Shown: positions 14,791 through 24,169, numbered from the stretch's first letter. The stretch is 39,444 nt of DNA from Methanosarcina baikalica (GCF_031461075.1 NZ_JAVKPK010000033.1:1-39444), one strand, 5' to 3'. Made by a program: numbers and translations. Notes: generated by a model from the sequence alone, not told the origin.

Positions 14791-14875
14791 TAGTGTCGCT
14801 TCAATCTTTAAGGATGAATGATTCTGAATAGTTGTAATCGATTTTATACTACATTTTACTGATGATGCGACACTA
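14791..14875. repeat. MITE-like element, family B, copy 1
   Basis: 85 bases bounded by inverted repeats TAGTGTCGCTTCA and TGATGCGACACTA (12 of 13 pairs). The reverse complement aligns along its whole length with the element at 23574-23655, including internal aaaatgt-gtat-aaatcga. It has no coding capacity. Confidence 0.65.
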
Positions 14876-14999
14876 GCACTGTCCTCATCTTCTTTTCGAC
14901 TTTTTTCACTTTAATCTGTGACTTCTCTATAAAGTATTCGGATTTCTGATACTCTTCAAAGGGAAGGGTTTGCCGGCCTCCCTGACACCAGAAAGCAAG

Positions 15000-16541
15000 T
15001 TAGGGTGCAATTGTTTTGAGTGACTGAGGAATGTGGGTCCCGATATTATACCGAATAGTCTTCCGAATCTCGCCTATCATCTTTATTTCACTTTTGTCCA
15101 GTATTTTTGTACGCTGGACAATCAGGAAATACACGATTACGAAGGCTACGTACTCCCAGGTTGCACCGGAAAGCAGAAGTGCATTCCTGGCTGCAAGCAT
15201 GGACACGACCATGAAGATACAGACAAGGGTTAACTTCCTGTACATCGAAGTGAAAGGATGCATTTTCTGTTTCTTCCAGGCTCTTAAGGTCATTAAGACT
15301 TCGATTGATGCATAGGATACTGCAGTTCCTATAGCTGCACCTACCATGCCATACTCAGGTATAAGCATGAAGTTGATAACGACGTTAATTCCTGCACTTG
15401 CTACCGAACATTTCATCAGGAAATCAGAGTCTCCGGAGGCTAATAAAGTATGGTAGTTAAATCCGAAGTAGGAGTTTGCTATGAACCCGAGGGCAAGGAT
15501 ACGCAGGGCTGTGGTGCCGCCTACATATTCCGCTCCGTAGAGTTTCGTGATAAGAAACTCAGGGTACACGAATATCAGTGCAAAGAGGGGGAATGTAAGC
15601 AGGAAGCACCACTTGGTCATTATCGCATAAATCGAGCCAAGTGATTCAGTGTTGCTTTGACCCCACAACTTCGATGTTACAGGGACATATACAAAACCCA
15701 TTGAAGCTATTATCATGGACAGGAACCCTACAAGAGGGTATACTGCATTGTAAACTCCAACAACCTCAGCTGACTTGAAATAACCGAGCATTATTGTATC
15801 TGTCCAGCTCATGAGGTTCAGCAGAGTTGCGCTTATCAAAAGCGGGAACGAATACCTTATTAGCTGCTTGGTGGGCTCACTGAATTTAAGTTTCCACTCA
15901 GGTTTAAGCGGGGGTTTTTTTATAAAGTACGCTGACATTATGCCGAAAGTAAAGACCATTGAAAGCAGGTCCGCAAACACAACTCCTTTCAGGGAAGCGC
16001 TGAAGAACACGGCAACTGAAGCAAATCCAAGCAGGGATACCGGCCTTATAATGTTATAGAAATACATGTTAATACTGGTGCGGTCGAATCCTCTGTAGAT
16101 CGCTACTGTGAGGTTCAGGAGTATGGTGAATGGAACGGCAAAGATCAGGATCTTAACTGCGGACAGAATTTTGCCCTGTGCGTCAAATCCCTCTCCAGCT
16201 AGACTTTCGAACAATGAGGGTGAGACCAGGACGGCAAGTAGGCCGGCAATCAAGCCCATAAATACGGCTGACATTATTAATTCATGTATCTTCTGATCCT
16301 CATTCTTGCCCCTGAAGAATGCAATATATCTCGGGACCCCTTCATTAAGTCCAAGAGTTGCAACTGCACCTGTAATTGATATAACCGTAAGTGCAAGGGC
16401 ATATGTACCAAAGTCGGCTGGCGAGAGGTGGGATGTAAGTACTCCTTTAAGAATGATGTCGAGAAGCATTCCGAGAAAGGTTCCTCCAAGTATTACGCCG
16501 GAACCTGCCGTTATCCGGTTAACCGAGTCGTTAACTGACAT
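15000..16541 (-). CDS. Polysaccharide flippase (Wzx-like, MATE/MOP superfamily)
   Basis: A 513-residue protein with about 12-14 transmembrane helices. The opening NRITAGSGVILGGTFLGMLL, followed by GLNEGVPRYIAFFRGKNEDQ near residue 65, is typical of archaeal and bacterial membrane proteins that flip lipid-linked oligosaccharides for surface polysaccharide or S-layer glycan. A central YSFPLLISATLLNLMSWTDT and GAAIGTAVSYASIEVLMTLR near the end fit the family. The frame extends upstream to a GTG at 16574, but the ATG at 16541 gives the normal N-terminus. No glycosyltransferase genes flank it, so its glycan substrate cannot be named. It is the only convincing gene between 14.3 and 18.4 kb. Confidence 0.88.
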   Translation of the reverse strand: MSVNDSVNRITAGSGVILGGTFLGMLLDIILKGVLTSHLSPADFGTYALALTVISITGAVATLGLNEGVPRYIAFFRGKNEDQKIHELIMSAVFMGLIAGLLAVLVSPSLFESLAGEGFDAQGKILSAVKILIFAVPFTILLNLTVAIYRGFDRTSINMYFYNIIRPVSLLGFASVAVFFSASLKGVVFADLLSMVFTFGIMSAYFIKKPPLKPEWKLKFSEPTKQLIRYSFPLLISATLLNLMSWTDTIMLGYFKSAEVVGVYNAVYPLVGFLSMIIASMGFVYVPVTSKLWGQSNTESLGSIYAIMTKWCFLLTFPLFALIFVYPEFLITKLYGAEYVGGTTALRILALGFIANSYFGFNYHTLLASGDSDFLMKCSVASAGINVVINFMLIPEYGMVGAAIGTAVSYASIEVLMTLRAWKKQKMHPFTSMYRKLTLVCIFMVVSMLAARNALLLSGATWEYVAFVIVYFLIVQRTKILDKSEIKMIGEIRKTIRYNIGTHIPQSLKTIAP

Positions 16542-16563
16542 TATTAACACCGTTTTATTGCCC

Positions 16564-16917
16564 TTAATTCCCACTGGCCGGGATCAGCAGGCAGGAGAGG
16601 TGTTCTGTTGCTTCAGGAACGACTTGCAAACCATTTTCAAGGTTGAAATTTAAAGAATTTCTCTCTGCAGCTTGCAGAAGATTTAAGCCTGGTTCTTCAA
16701 CCTTGCATGTATTACCAGATAGGGTACTGGTACTGGATGGAGTGGAAAATTTCATTTCAGGATTTTGGGTTTCAAAATTTGCTGTTTCAAATTCTTCTAA
16801 ACAGCTGTGGATTTTAAGCTGGTCGGTGGATCTGTCTTTTTGCTCTATTTCTTGTCCTGTTACCTGTATGTAAGCTTTTAAGACAAGGTCTATCTGGGGT
16901 TTCTTAATAATCTGCAT
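16564..16917 (-). CDS. Hypothetical protein (doubtful)
   Basis: An open frame of 117 codons just upstream of the flippase gene. Its first ~60 residues (IQVTGQEIEQKDRSTDQLKI and on) look protein-like; the rest is Ser/Asn-rich and low in structure. There is no clear ribosome site before the ATG, no recognisable domain, and the region upstream is low-complexity. It may be a fragment of a larger decayed gene or a chance frame. Confidence 0.25.
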   Translation of the reverse strand: MQIIKKPQIDLVLKAYIQVTGQEIEQKDRSTDQLKIHSCLEEFETANFETQNPEMKFSTPSSTSTLSGNTCKVEEPGLNLLQAAERNSLNFNLENGLQVVPEATEHLSCLLIPASGN

Positions 16918-17177
16918 GATTTCTTACGACCGTAAAGAGTGGATCGGAGTTGGATCTTGGATTGGATCCGGGGTCAATGTCCAGGTTGGTTCTTGGGTTG
17001 AATCCAGGGTTGGGTTCAGATTTCGAATCTGGATTCCGGTTGGATCCGCAGTATATTCGAGGCTGGATTCTGGGTTGATCCGGAAGAACCCCTGTATCAT
17101 AGGTTGGGTTTGGGTTGGATCCCAGGCAGGATCACTGTAAATTATAGGGTGAATCATGGGTGAGATTCAGGGTTGAA
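16918..17177. repeat. Low-complexity G/T-rich degenerate repeat
   Basis: About 250 bases composed of many diverged copies of a ggttgg-atcc / gggttggatt-like unit on the plus strand (for example gagttggatcttggattgga, gggttgggtttgggttggat). Both strands remain open for long stretches because of this composition, giving Thr/Pro/Asp-rich or Gly/Val/Trp-rich spurious frames. No gene is supported. Confidence 0.6.
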
Positions 17178-17345
17178 TTACGGAAGACGGATCTGGGACT
17201 GCCCCGCCTTGCTTGTGATTATGATTTTCTTCTGCATTTGATAGACTTCTGTCAAGTCGCGTTTTTCCGAAGCTGGTAATGTTTTTGCACTAATATGTCT
17301 GCTTACGAGCTCTTCGAGCTTTTTTAACTCTACAAGCGTCCGTAA
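17178..17345 (-). pseudogene. Gene fragment, unknown
   Basis: A start-less frame on the minus strand reads LRTLVELKKLEELVSRHISA then KTLPASEKRDLTEVYQMQKK and ends at 17178. The composition and Lys/Glu/Leu pattern look like the C-terminal end of a real helical protein, but a stop codon precedes it immediately and no initiator exists. I do not recognise the family. Confidence 0.35.
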
Positions 17346-17432
17346 TCAATCTAGTCGCCTCAACGGCGGCAGAGCAAATTTGGGTTACAGTTTTTCACAA
17401 AACTCGAAAGAAACTCACTTATTGAATATATT

Positions 17433-17467
17433 GGAGGTTTCCGCCAAATTTTCGGTGGAGTACCTCC
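17433..17467. repeat. Imperfect stem-loop
   Basis: GGAGGT-tt-CCGCC-aaattttc-GGTGG-ag-TACCTCC folds into an outer 6-bp stem, a 2x2 internal loop and an inner 5-bp stem with one G-U pair. No gene lies nearby to assign it to. Confidence 0.4.
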
Positions 17468-17552
17468 ATGACTAGCTATAAAAGCTTTTCTTAGCAATCA
17501 TGTACTTATCATAATTAGGTAAGAAGGCTGCTTGAAAGAAAACTGATTTGAT

Positions 17553-17678
17553 ATGTGTCCTGTCAAAGATCTAGCTGAATGCCAGCTTTCGGGATTTATA
17601 ACTATTAGCCTTGAAAAGCCCCAGGGCAATGAAAGGGCCCGGATTCTCGAAAAAAGCTATTTGGAAACCGGGGTATAA
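17553..17678 (+). CDS. Small ORF or gene fragment
   Basis: ATG at 17553 opens a 41-residue frame, MCPVKDLAECQLSGFITISL then EKPQGNERARILEKSYLETG V. It reads like the N-terminus of a longer protein rather than random sequence. There is no good ribosome site. The remainder of 17679-18315 is AT-rich with TATA-like stretches and no supported gene. Confidence 0.25.
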   Translation: MCPVKDLAECQLSGFITISLEKPQGNERARILEKSYLETGV

Positions 17679-18315
17679 CCAAAAAAACCCGAATTACCTG
17701 TTCAGGATAATTCCAATTTTTTTTGTTTAGTCAAGCATAACTCTGATGCCGATGAATTTTGCCGATGAATTTTTTCTCGATCTATTAATGTGCAACCAGG
17801 GTGGAGAGATCATTTCGGAGATGAGGATAAATTGAACTAAAACTTCGAAAATATTATCATTAATCACTGCAATGATTTTTTTTTCTTTTGATCCGTTAAT
17901 TTCTATGGAGTGCCCTCAGAAACTATTATAAAAAAATAATTTGCTCTGCGCTATTTTGAGTAAATAATCTAATATATATTTATTCAAATATAAGTATAAT
18001 AATCCTTCATTTCCCTCATATCATTCCAGAAGTTTGATGATGTTTGGACAGAAAAAATATTTGGCTGGCACAAAGGAATTTATGTTTTTGATCCTGAACA
18101 AATTTGAAAAAATGATTTAAGTTAAGAAAACTTCAACCTGCGAATGGTTTAGAAAGAAAGGTTCGCAGGCAAATAATATAAGAAAGAATACAGTTTTTAG
18201 AATAAATATAGTTTTAGACATAAACGTATAGACTTAATTTACTCAGGATTCGGTGAAAATATAAAACATAGATAAGTGAAAGACAATTCATTCCAGACTC
18301 TAAATTAGTCCTCTT

Positions 18316-18417
18316 GAGCGCAGCGAAAAGGACCCCGTGCTGTTGCGATTACATCGCAACTCCCAGAAAATCTCCGATTTCCTGTGCTCCCGAAGCGGAA
18401 CTCGGGAAGCGAAAGCC
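18316..18417. repeat. Dispersed hairpin repeat, copy 2
   Basis: Same element as 4948-5045: gcgcagcgaaaaggaccccg, then the hairpin GTTGCGAT-TAC-ATCGCAAC (18342-18360), then a shared stretch ending CGAAGCGGAACTCGGGA. Here TCCCGA and TCGGGA can form a second stem. It starts a few bases after the stop codon of the MprF-like gene. Confidence 0.65.
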
Positions 18418-18423
18418 GTTCTT

Positions 18424-21006
18424 TTATTCTTTTGAAAAAATCCCTTTCATTCCTCCTGAGATCAGGGTTGCTATGTCTTTTAAGGCAAGCCCCTGCTTGA
18501 ATCCTTTGGGAAGGGCAATATATTTCGGGCTCCATACAGGATTGAATTTCTCTTTAAAATCACGGAGTCCCTTGTAATTATAAAAATGTTCTCCGTGAGT
18601 AAAGATTAACGATCCTATTTTATTCCATATAGGGGCAAACTGCCTATTTTCAAACCCTGAGAGGGGAGCCATTCCGAGGGAAAAACGCCTGTATCCTTTT
18701 TCTTTTCCCCAGAGCATGAGCTTGACAAAAAGGTATTCCATTGTCCTGTCCGGGGCGTCTGGACTGTGGCGCATAAGGTCAACACTGATCTCTTCGTTAT
18801 CCGTGCCTGTCCAGAGATTTGCGAAAGCAACAATTTCGGTCTCGTTCCTGACAAGGGCAACCGGGAAATGACTCATATATTTCTCGTCAAAAAAGCCCAC
18901 TGAAAATCTCTTTTCCTTTCCGGCTTTTATTTCCAGCCATGCATCCGAGATCCGTTTAAGCTCAGGCAGGAGGGCGGGAACCCCATCCGGAGAGACAATT
19001 TCAAACTTATATCCCTTTTTCTCCACGTTCTTTACCGTATATCGGAAGTCTTTGCTTGCACTTCCTTCCAGCGTGAAAGAATTGAGTGGCACTTTTGCTT
19101 CCTCCCCAACTTTGATCAGGGTCAGGCCAAGGTCAAGAAAAACGGGAATATATTTTTCGCCCACTTCATAAAAAGCAGCTCTACCCTGATGCAATTTACT
19201 CATTTCATAAAAGTCCCAGATTAGCTCTTTTGCCTGATCGTCCGTCCCGACAATATCTCCCATTGAAATCCAGGTCCTGCCGGAAACCCCGTACATTAAA
19301 AAAGCCTTTTTTTCATCATCAAACAGCAGATATTTGTCTCCGGTAAATACCAGGTTTCCCCAGGTTTCCTGACTGTGGGTGATAATAGTTTTTGCAAGCT
19401 CCAGATCCTCTTTTTCAGGAAGGTGAATATCCCTGGAAAAGGGACTCAACATCTTTACGATCCCAAAAACAAAAAGTAAGAAAAAAACTCCAACTGTAGC
19501 CCTTAAAAAGCTGGATGCCTGGGAATTAATCCCGAATTGCCACCAGAGTTCGTTTGAATACTCTACGTGCCTGTATGAAAAAAACCCGAGCCACACGAAG
19601 CTTACAAGCACCAGGGATATAGCAATTATATTCTCCCTGCTAAAAGACTGGTGCAAAAGCGAAGATTTTCTGTAAAAATATTTCCTGCAGGGGAGTAATA
19701 AGACGAACATGGTAAAAAGAACAACTGCCTCATAATAATCAAAGTCTTTCAGGAAAGCAAAAATCCCGCCCAGAAAAAGGACAGCAAGGGAGATCACATA
19801 AGCCCCATCGATTCTTTTCCAGAGTCCATTTGCCAGGAGCAGGAGTAATACACCCATTATGCTGCCAAAAAGTCTGGAAGCTTCAATAAGGGAAAGGGGG
19901 ACAATGTAAGTGATGTCATGCACATATTTAGGGTTTGAAGGCAGGGCTCCGGAAAAAAGGAGGGAGATACCTCCAAAAAAGATCAGAATTGACAAAATCT
20001 GGGGCGTTAGCTCGGATAGGCCTGAATATGTAGCTTTCCCAATTTTTTTCAGGAATATTTCTCTCTCTTCAAATTCATATATTATAAGGGCCAGGAATCC
20101 AAACAGAAACGGAATAAAATAGTAAATTGCCCTGAAAAGCAAAAGAGGCCTTATTATATCAACTTTATCGAAGTACGGCTCCAGCATGAATAACATAAGG
20201 GTTTCAAAAACCCCGAGTCCTCCAGGGACGGTACTTATCAGCCCTATGATCTGCGCCAGTGCAAAGAACACAAATACGTGAAGCAGGGTAAGTTGCGGGT
20301 TTGAGGGCAGAAGGAAATAGATTATGCTCCCTGAAAGCAGATAGTCTACTGAGGATAAGGCAAGTTGTAAGAACGCGATTTTTGGTTCAGGGAGCTTGAT
20401 CTGGTATCCTTTTATCTCAAGACCCCGCTTCCTGAATGAAAAAAAGAAATAAGCAGCAAGAAACAGCAGTAACAGAATTCCAATTATATTTAACGGAACA
20501 GGAATCTCAGGCATGTAAATTGATAATTTAACCGGATAAAATGTGAAAAGCAAGCCTGCAACAAAACAAAAGCCGACCCAGAAGGTGAAAATGCAAAAAA
20601 TTATAATTTCCCAGATCTGGGCCAGTGTTAGCCCGTACCTCGAATACAGCCTGTAACGGAGAGAGCTTCCGGTTAAAAAGTTAAAACCTATGTTGTAACT
20701 GATTGAGGTACTTATGAATGAAATCATGGCAGTCCGTTTATAAGGAATTGAATTATTTATATTGCGGACTGCAAGGTAATCATAACCTGTCAAAGCAAGA
20801 TAGCTCAAGAAAGTTAAAAAAAATGCAAGCTCTATATGGCTCAGGGGAACGCTTGCAATATTTTTTATAATATCTCTCGAGTGTAAATGGTGTATCTGTT
20901 TATCCAGGGTCCACAGAGCCAGGGAGAATATAATAACCGGTAAAAGATAACTGAGCAAGCTCTTTAATTTAGAGCTTTTTTCCTGCATACTTCCTTTAGC
21001 CATCAT
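18424..21006 (-). CDS. MprF-like phosphatidylglycerol lysyltransferase/flippase
   Basis: An 860-residue bifunctional-type protein, normal family length (~840). The N-terminal ~500 residues hold about 13-14 membrane helices with the flippase signatures TSISYNIGFNFLTGSSLRYR and STVPGGLGVFETLMLF; the C-terminal ~320 residues are the soluble DUF2156 / LPG-synthase domain (GNLVFTGDKYLLF, AFYEVGEKYIPVFLDLGL, the late RFSLGMAPLSGF and HFYNYKGLRDFKEKF). In bacteria MprF adds an amino acid from charged tRNA to phosphatidylglycerol and flips the product, lowering surface negative charge. In an archaeon the acceptor would be an archaetidylglycerol-type lipid, an inference. The start could be the first ATG or the seventh codon (ATG after AAAGGAAGT). 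Monocistronic; a hairpin repeat follows. Confidence 0.9.
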   Translation of the reverse strand: MMAKGSMQEKSSKLKSLLSYLLPVIIFSLALWTLDKQIHHLHSRDIIKNIASVPLSHIELAFFLTFLSYLALTGYDYLAVRNINNSIPYKRTAMISFISTSISYNIGFNFLTGSSLRYRLYSRYGLTLAQIWEIIIFCIFTFWVGFCFVAGLLFTFYPVKLSIYMPEIPVPLNIIGILLLLFLAAYFFFSFRKRGLEIKGYQIKLPEPKIAFLQLALSSVDYLLSGSIIYFLLPSNPQLTLLHVFVFFALAQIIGLISTVPGGLGVFETLMLFMLEPYFDKVDIIRPLLLFRAIYYFIPFLFGFLALIIYEFEEREIFLKKIGKATYSGLSELTPQILSILIFFGGISLLFSGALPSNPKYVHDITYIVPLSLIEASRLFGSIMGVLLLLLANGLWKRIDGAYVISLAVLFLGGIFAFLKDFDYYEAVVLFTMFVLLLPCRKYFYRKSSLLHQSFSRENIIAISLVLVSFVWLGFFSYRHVEYSNELWWQFGINSQASSFLRATVGVFFLLFVFGIVKMLSPFSRDIHLPEKEDLELAKTIITHSQETWGNLVFTGDKYLLFDDEKKAFLMYGVSGRTWISMGDIVGTDDQAKELIWDFYEMSKLHQGRAAFYEVGEKYIPVFLDLGLTLIKVGEEAKVPLNSFTLEGSASKDFRYTVKNVEKKGYKFEIVSPDGVPALLPELKRISDAWLEIKAGKEKRFSVGFFDEKYMSHFPVALVRNETEIVAFANLWTGTDNEEISVDLMRHSPDAPDRTMEYLFVKLMLWGKEKGYRRFSLGMAPLSGFENRQFAPIWNKIGSLIFTHGEHFYNYKGLRDFKEKFNPVWSPKYIALPKGFKQGLALKDIATLISGGMKGIFSKE

Positions 21007-21152
21007 CGAGACCAGCGTTTTTCTTATATTTCATCCTTTTGTAATAATTTTTCAACAGATTAAATTACTCTTTAAAGATATATACATCTTGGCACCTGTG
21101 TATTATCCTGGGTTTCTGGAATTCAATCTGCGGGAATGAAATAATCATTCCG

Positions 21153-21515
21153 TCATTCTTTTTTTGAGTGTTCCACGTATTCTATTACCGACCCATCAGG
21201 ATGACTTACTGTTATATTCCTGCCGGTTGGAACTTTTGTCGGCCCCCGGAGAATTTCTGCTCCTTTCTCTTCCAGATAAACTTTGAATTCATCGAGCGAA
21301 TCAACAAGAAATGTAGCCTGCGTGCTTCTGAAAGGTTTCAAAGCTTCTTCTGAGCCGGCTATTAGTAAAATATCTCCTATCTGAGCCAGTTCCAGGCCGA
21401 TTTGCGGAATTTCAAAACGCATGGCTGCCGGCGTGCCAAAGAGTTCTTCGTAAAATTCAAGGGCAGAGTTAAGGTCGTTTATATAGAGGCGGGAGAGGAT
21501 TTTTAAGATTTTCAT
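21153..21515 (-). CDS. VOC (glyoxalase/bleomycin-resistance fold) family protein
   Basis: A 120-residue protein with the paired beta-alpha-beta-beta-beta modules of the vicinal oxygen chelate fold: ILSRLYINDLNSALEFYEEL FG at the front and ATFLVDSLDEFKVYLEEKGA, then NITVSHPDGSVIEYVEH, at the end. The C-terminal Glu of IEYVEH matches the usual metal ligand; the others are not clear, so enzymatic activity is uncertain. I start at the ATG at 21515 (MKILKILSRLYI), since the 27 codons upstream (to 21596) do not resemble the family. Substrate unknown. It stands alone. Confidence 0.82.
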   Translation of the reverse strand: MKILKILSRLYINDLNSALEFYEELFGTPAAMRFEIPQIGLELAQIGDILLIAGSEEALKPFRSTQATFLVDSLDEFKVYLEEKGAEILRGPTKVPTGRNITVSHPDGSVIEYVEHSKKE

Positions 21516-21654
21516 TGTATCACAAAAACAAATTTTTGTTATATTCCTATAACCGTTATCTTTCGTACAATATAAAAAATTATTTATATGTTCCACAACA
21601 TTAAATGAAAAAAATCATTTTTTCGGTTAAGATTCTGCTCAGGTAGGCTTACAA

Positions 21655-23535
21655 ATGGAGAATCCTCTGATAGAAGAACTCCTGAAAACTGTAGATGAAT
21701 TTCTACAGTCTGAAAAAGGCAATCTTAATAGTGCAGTTGACCTTGCAATAAACTTTTCAACAAAAAATTCAATCTCTTCCGATCAGTTATTAACTCTGAG
21801 CACTTTTTGTGGATCTAAAGGCGCCCATGAACTAGCATATATCCTTGCAAAGACCGCTGCAAGCTCATCAACAGGACCTGCAAAAGCAGCTGCTCATCAT
21901 AATGCTGGAACAGCTTCTTATTTTATGAATTTGCTTCAGGAAGCAGAAGAACAATATAAACTTGCTCTGGAAGCAGACCCCAAACATGCGAACACACACT
22001 CAAATTACGGAATTCTCCTGAAACAAATGGGGTGCCGCGAAGAAGCAGAAAAACAGTACAAACTTGCTTTGGAAGCAGATCCAAAAAATGTGAACACACA
22101 CTACAATTACGGAATTCTCCTTTCAGATATGGGGCGTCGCGAAGAAGCAGAAAAACAGTACAAACTTGCTTTGGAAGCAGATCCCAATGATGCAGACACA
22201 CACTCAAATTACGGAATTCTCCTGAAACAAATGGGGCGCCGTGAAGAAGCAGAAAAACAGTACAAACTTGCTTTGGAAGCAGACCCCAAACATGTGAACA
22301 CTCACTTAAATTACGGAAATCTCCTTTCAGATATGGGATGCCGTGAAGAAGCAGGAGAACAGTACAAACTTGCTTTGGAAGCAGATCCCAATGATGCAGA
22401 TACACACTACAATTACGGAATTCTCCTTTCAGATATGGGGCGTCGCGAAGAAGCAGAAGAACAATTTAAAGTCGCGATTGAATTAGATCCCAAAATGCCA
22501 AATAGCCACGGTGCTTATGGTTTACTTTTATTTTACCAGAATTTGGAAAAGGAAGCTATTAATGAAACAGAGATAGCATCTCGCTTATGCAGAGAAGATG
22601 GAGATAAAGTTCAGGAACATCTTTCCTTGGCATGGCTTTATGAAAAATTTGCAAATAAATATTACGATTTGAGAGATTACAAAAAGAGTGGAGAGTACGC
22701 TGAAATCTCAGGGGATGAATACATTGAAGCGGGAAAACAGTCTGGAGAGAGCTTCAAGGGCACTTCTTTAACTAAAGGCTATACGCTTAAAGGAAGAGCT
22801 GAAATTCGGACACTTGAGATTAAAACTCCTTTTTATAAAGATCTATCTAAAAGAATCTGGAATAGGAACTCTTACGAAATAGAAAAATTCACGAAAGTCA
22901 TTGATTGTATAATGGATGCATCCAGATGTTATGAAAAAGCAGCCAAAGCATCTCCAAAAGATAATAAGTTGTGTAATGCCTGCTCAATTTCAATGTCGTG
23001 TCTTTCGGAAATGCTCGATTATATGCTTGCAGTTATAAAGCAGGAAAAAACACCTCAGCTTGAAGATAAATTGAAAAATTGGAATGAAAAATTGGCAATT
23101 GCCAAAAGTGCTTATAAAGAGCATAGTAAAGGAGAACTCTTTATCGAATCTCTTTGTAAATTAATGGGATGCATACAAAATCTGGACAAATACAAAAAAC
23201 ATGGAACAAGGGAATATGGAAGAGCTTTTGAGGAATGCCGAAAAGAATTAAGTGAAATCGCAAATAATATAGAAGGCCCTCTTCAGAAAATTATTGAAGA
23301 TTCGGCGAAAAAAATGGATGTCTGTCGGCTCAAAATGATACCTTATGCAGGTACTGAAACTGGATATATACCTCAACCCAGTAAGTTATCTCAATTTTTG
23401 AAATGGATCTCAGATCCCAACAGAATCACAGTAGGAGTAGCTGGAATCATTCTTACAGTTGTTGTTAACCATTACAATGAATATCTTTTTTCCTTGATCA
23501 AAAGGTTTGTAGCCATGCTTCTCAGTAAAATATGA
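21655..23535 (+). CDS. TPR-repeat protein with C-terminal membrane anchor
   Basis: A 626-residue protein. Residues ~75-300 hold six to seven tetratricopeptide repeats of 34 residues, pattern NTHSNYGILLKQMGCREEAE plus KQYKLALEADPK. Successive repeats are nearly identical in DNA over 102-base units (about 21960-22460), a sign of recent tandem expansion. A helical middle region follows, and a single hydrophobic helix near the end (TVGVAGIILTVVVNHY) would anchor it in the membrane with the TPR domain in the cytoplasm. TPRs mediate protein-protein contacts; no enzymatic domain is seen. Copy number of the repeat is likely to vary between strains. No convincing ribosome site before the ATG. Confidence 0.88.
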   Translation: MENPLIEELLKTVDEFLQSEKGNLNSAVDLAINFSTKNSISSDQLLTLSTFCGSKGAHELAYILAKTAASSSTGPAKAAAHHNAGTASYFMNLLQEAEEQYKLALEADPKHANTHSNYGILLKQMGCREEAEKQYKLALEADPKNVNTHYNYGILLSDMGRREEAEKQYKLALEADPNDADTHSNYGILLKQMGRREEAEKQYKLALEADPKHVNTHLNYGNLLSDMGCREEAGEQYKLALEADPNDADTHYNYGILLSDMGRREEAEEQFKVAIELDPKMPNSHGAYGLLLFYQNLEKEAINETEIASRLCREDGDKVQEHLSLAWLYEKFANKYYDLRDYKKSGEYAEISGDEYIEAGKQSGESFKGTSLTKGYTLKGRAEIRTLEIKTPFYKDLSKRIWNRNSYEIEKFTKVIDCIMDASRCYEKAAKASPKDNKLCNACSISMSCLSEMLDYMLAVIKQEKTPQLEDKLKNWNEKLAIAKSAYKEHSKGELFIESLCKLMGCIQNLDKYKKHGTREYGRAFEECRKELSEIANNIEGPLQKIIEDSAKKMDVCRLKMIPYAGTETGYIPQPSKLSQFLKWISDPNRITVGVAGIILTVVVNHYNEYLFSLIKRFVAMLLSKI

Positions 23536-23573
23536 TTCATTAGAATTTATTTCAAGAAAAGGACTCATTTTAT

Positions 23574-23655
23574 TAGTGTATCAACAGCAAAATGTCGTAT
23601 GAAATCGAGTATAATCATTCACAATTATTCAATACTTGGCGATTGACGCGACACT
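23574..23655. repeat. MITE-like element, family B, copy 2
   Basis: Inverted termini TAGTGTATCAACAG and TTGACGCGACACTA. It aligns end to end with the reverse complement of 14791-14875 (aaaatgt-gtat-aaatcga, caattattca). It lies 38 bases after the TPR gene stop. Confidence 0.6.
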
Positions 23656-23707
23656 AGTGATGAAAATAAATTTAAAAATCACTGATTTTAAAAGTGAATC
23701 GCGATAA

Positions 23708-23812
23708 AGAATAGAAATGTGATATATAAGAATAGAAATGTGATATATAAGAATAGAAATGTGATATATAAGAATAGAAATGTGATATATAAGAATAGAA
23801 ATATAAGATATA
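23708..23812. repeat. 21-bp tandem repeat, five copies, upstream of the SHOCT gene
   Basis: Four exact copies of agaatagaaatgtgatatata (23708-23791) and a fifth diverged copy (23792-23812, atataagatata). Each unit carries a TATA-like gatatata, so the array may multiply promoter elements or bind a regulator in front of the gene at 23866. Copy number probably varies between strains. Confidence 0.9.
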
Positions 23813-23865
23813 AGAATGGATGATCATAATATAAAAGCTCAATTTAGGGAGTGGTTAAAATATCT

Positions 23866-24120
23866 ATGTTGATGTTCGGTTATAATGGTGGCATGATGGG
23901 CAATTATGGTTACGGGATGGGGTATGGTGGTATATTTCTCGGGCTCCTTTTCTGGATTTTTATAATTGTGGTAGCTTATCTGTTAATCAAATGGCTTGTT
24001 GAACAGAACAAAACCCGCGGTAGTGAAGAGAAGTCTGCGCTGGAGATTGCAAAGGTGAGATTTGCAAAAGGTGAAATTACTGAAGAAGAATTTGAAGAAA
24101 TAAAAAAGCGTCTAGTATAA
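23866..24120 (+). CDS. Small membrane protein with SHOCT domain
   Basis: An 84-residue protein: a Gly/Tyr/Met-rich N-terminus (GMMGNYGYGMGYGG), one transmembrane helix (IFLGLLFWIFIIVVAYLLI), and a C-terminal SHOCT domain (ALEIAKVRFAKGEITEEEFE), a short motif thought to mediate oligomerisation. I choose the ATG at 23866, since GGGAGTGG lies about 10 bases upstream; the GTG at 23851 overlaps that site. It is preceded by the five-copy 21-bp repeat. Function unknown; homologues are often near metal or redox stress genes, and the Met-rich N-terminus would suit soft-metal contact, which is speculation. Confidence 0.82.
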   Translation: MLMFGYNGGMMGNYGYGMGYGGIFLGLLFWIFIIVVAYLLIKWLVEQNKTRGSEEKSALEIAKVRFAKGEITEEEFEEIKKRLV

Positions 24121-24169
24121 GGGGTTCGGAATGTTGAGCAATAATTTTTAATAGATTCTTTCCAGGAAC

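Noticed and set aside
16916..17157. Open frames on both strands over the G/T-rich repeat
   Set aside because: Low-complexity repeat composition keeps both strands open; residues are Pro/Thr/Asp or Gly/Val/Trp strings with no fold.
23708..23812. CRISPR-like array
   Set aside because: The 21-bp units are directly adjacent with no spacers, so this is a plain tandem repeat.
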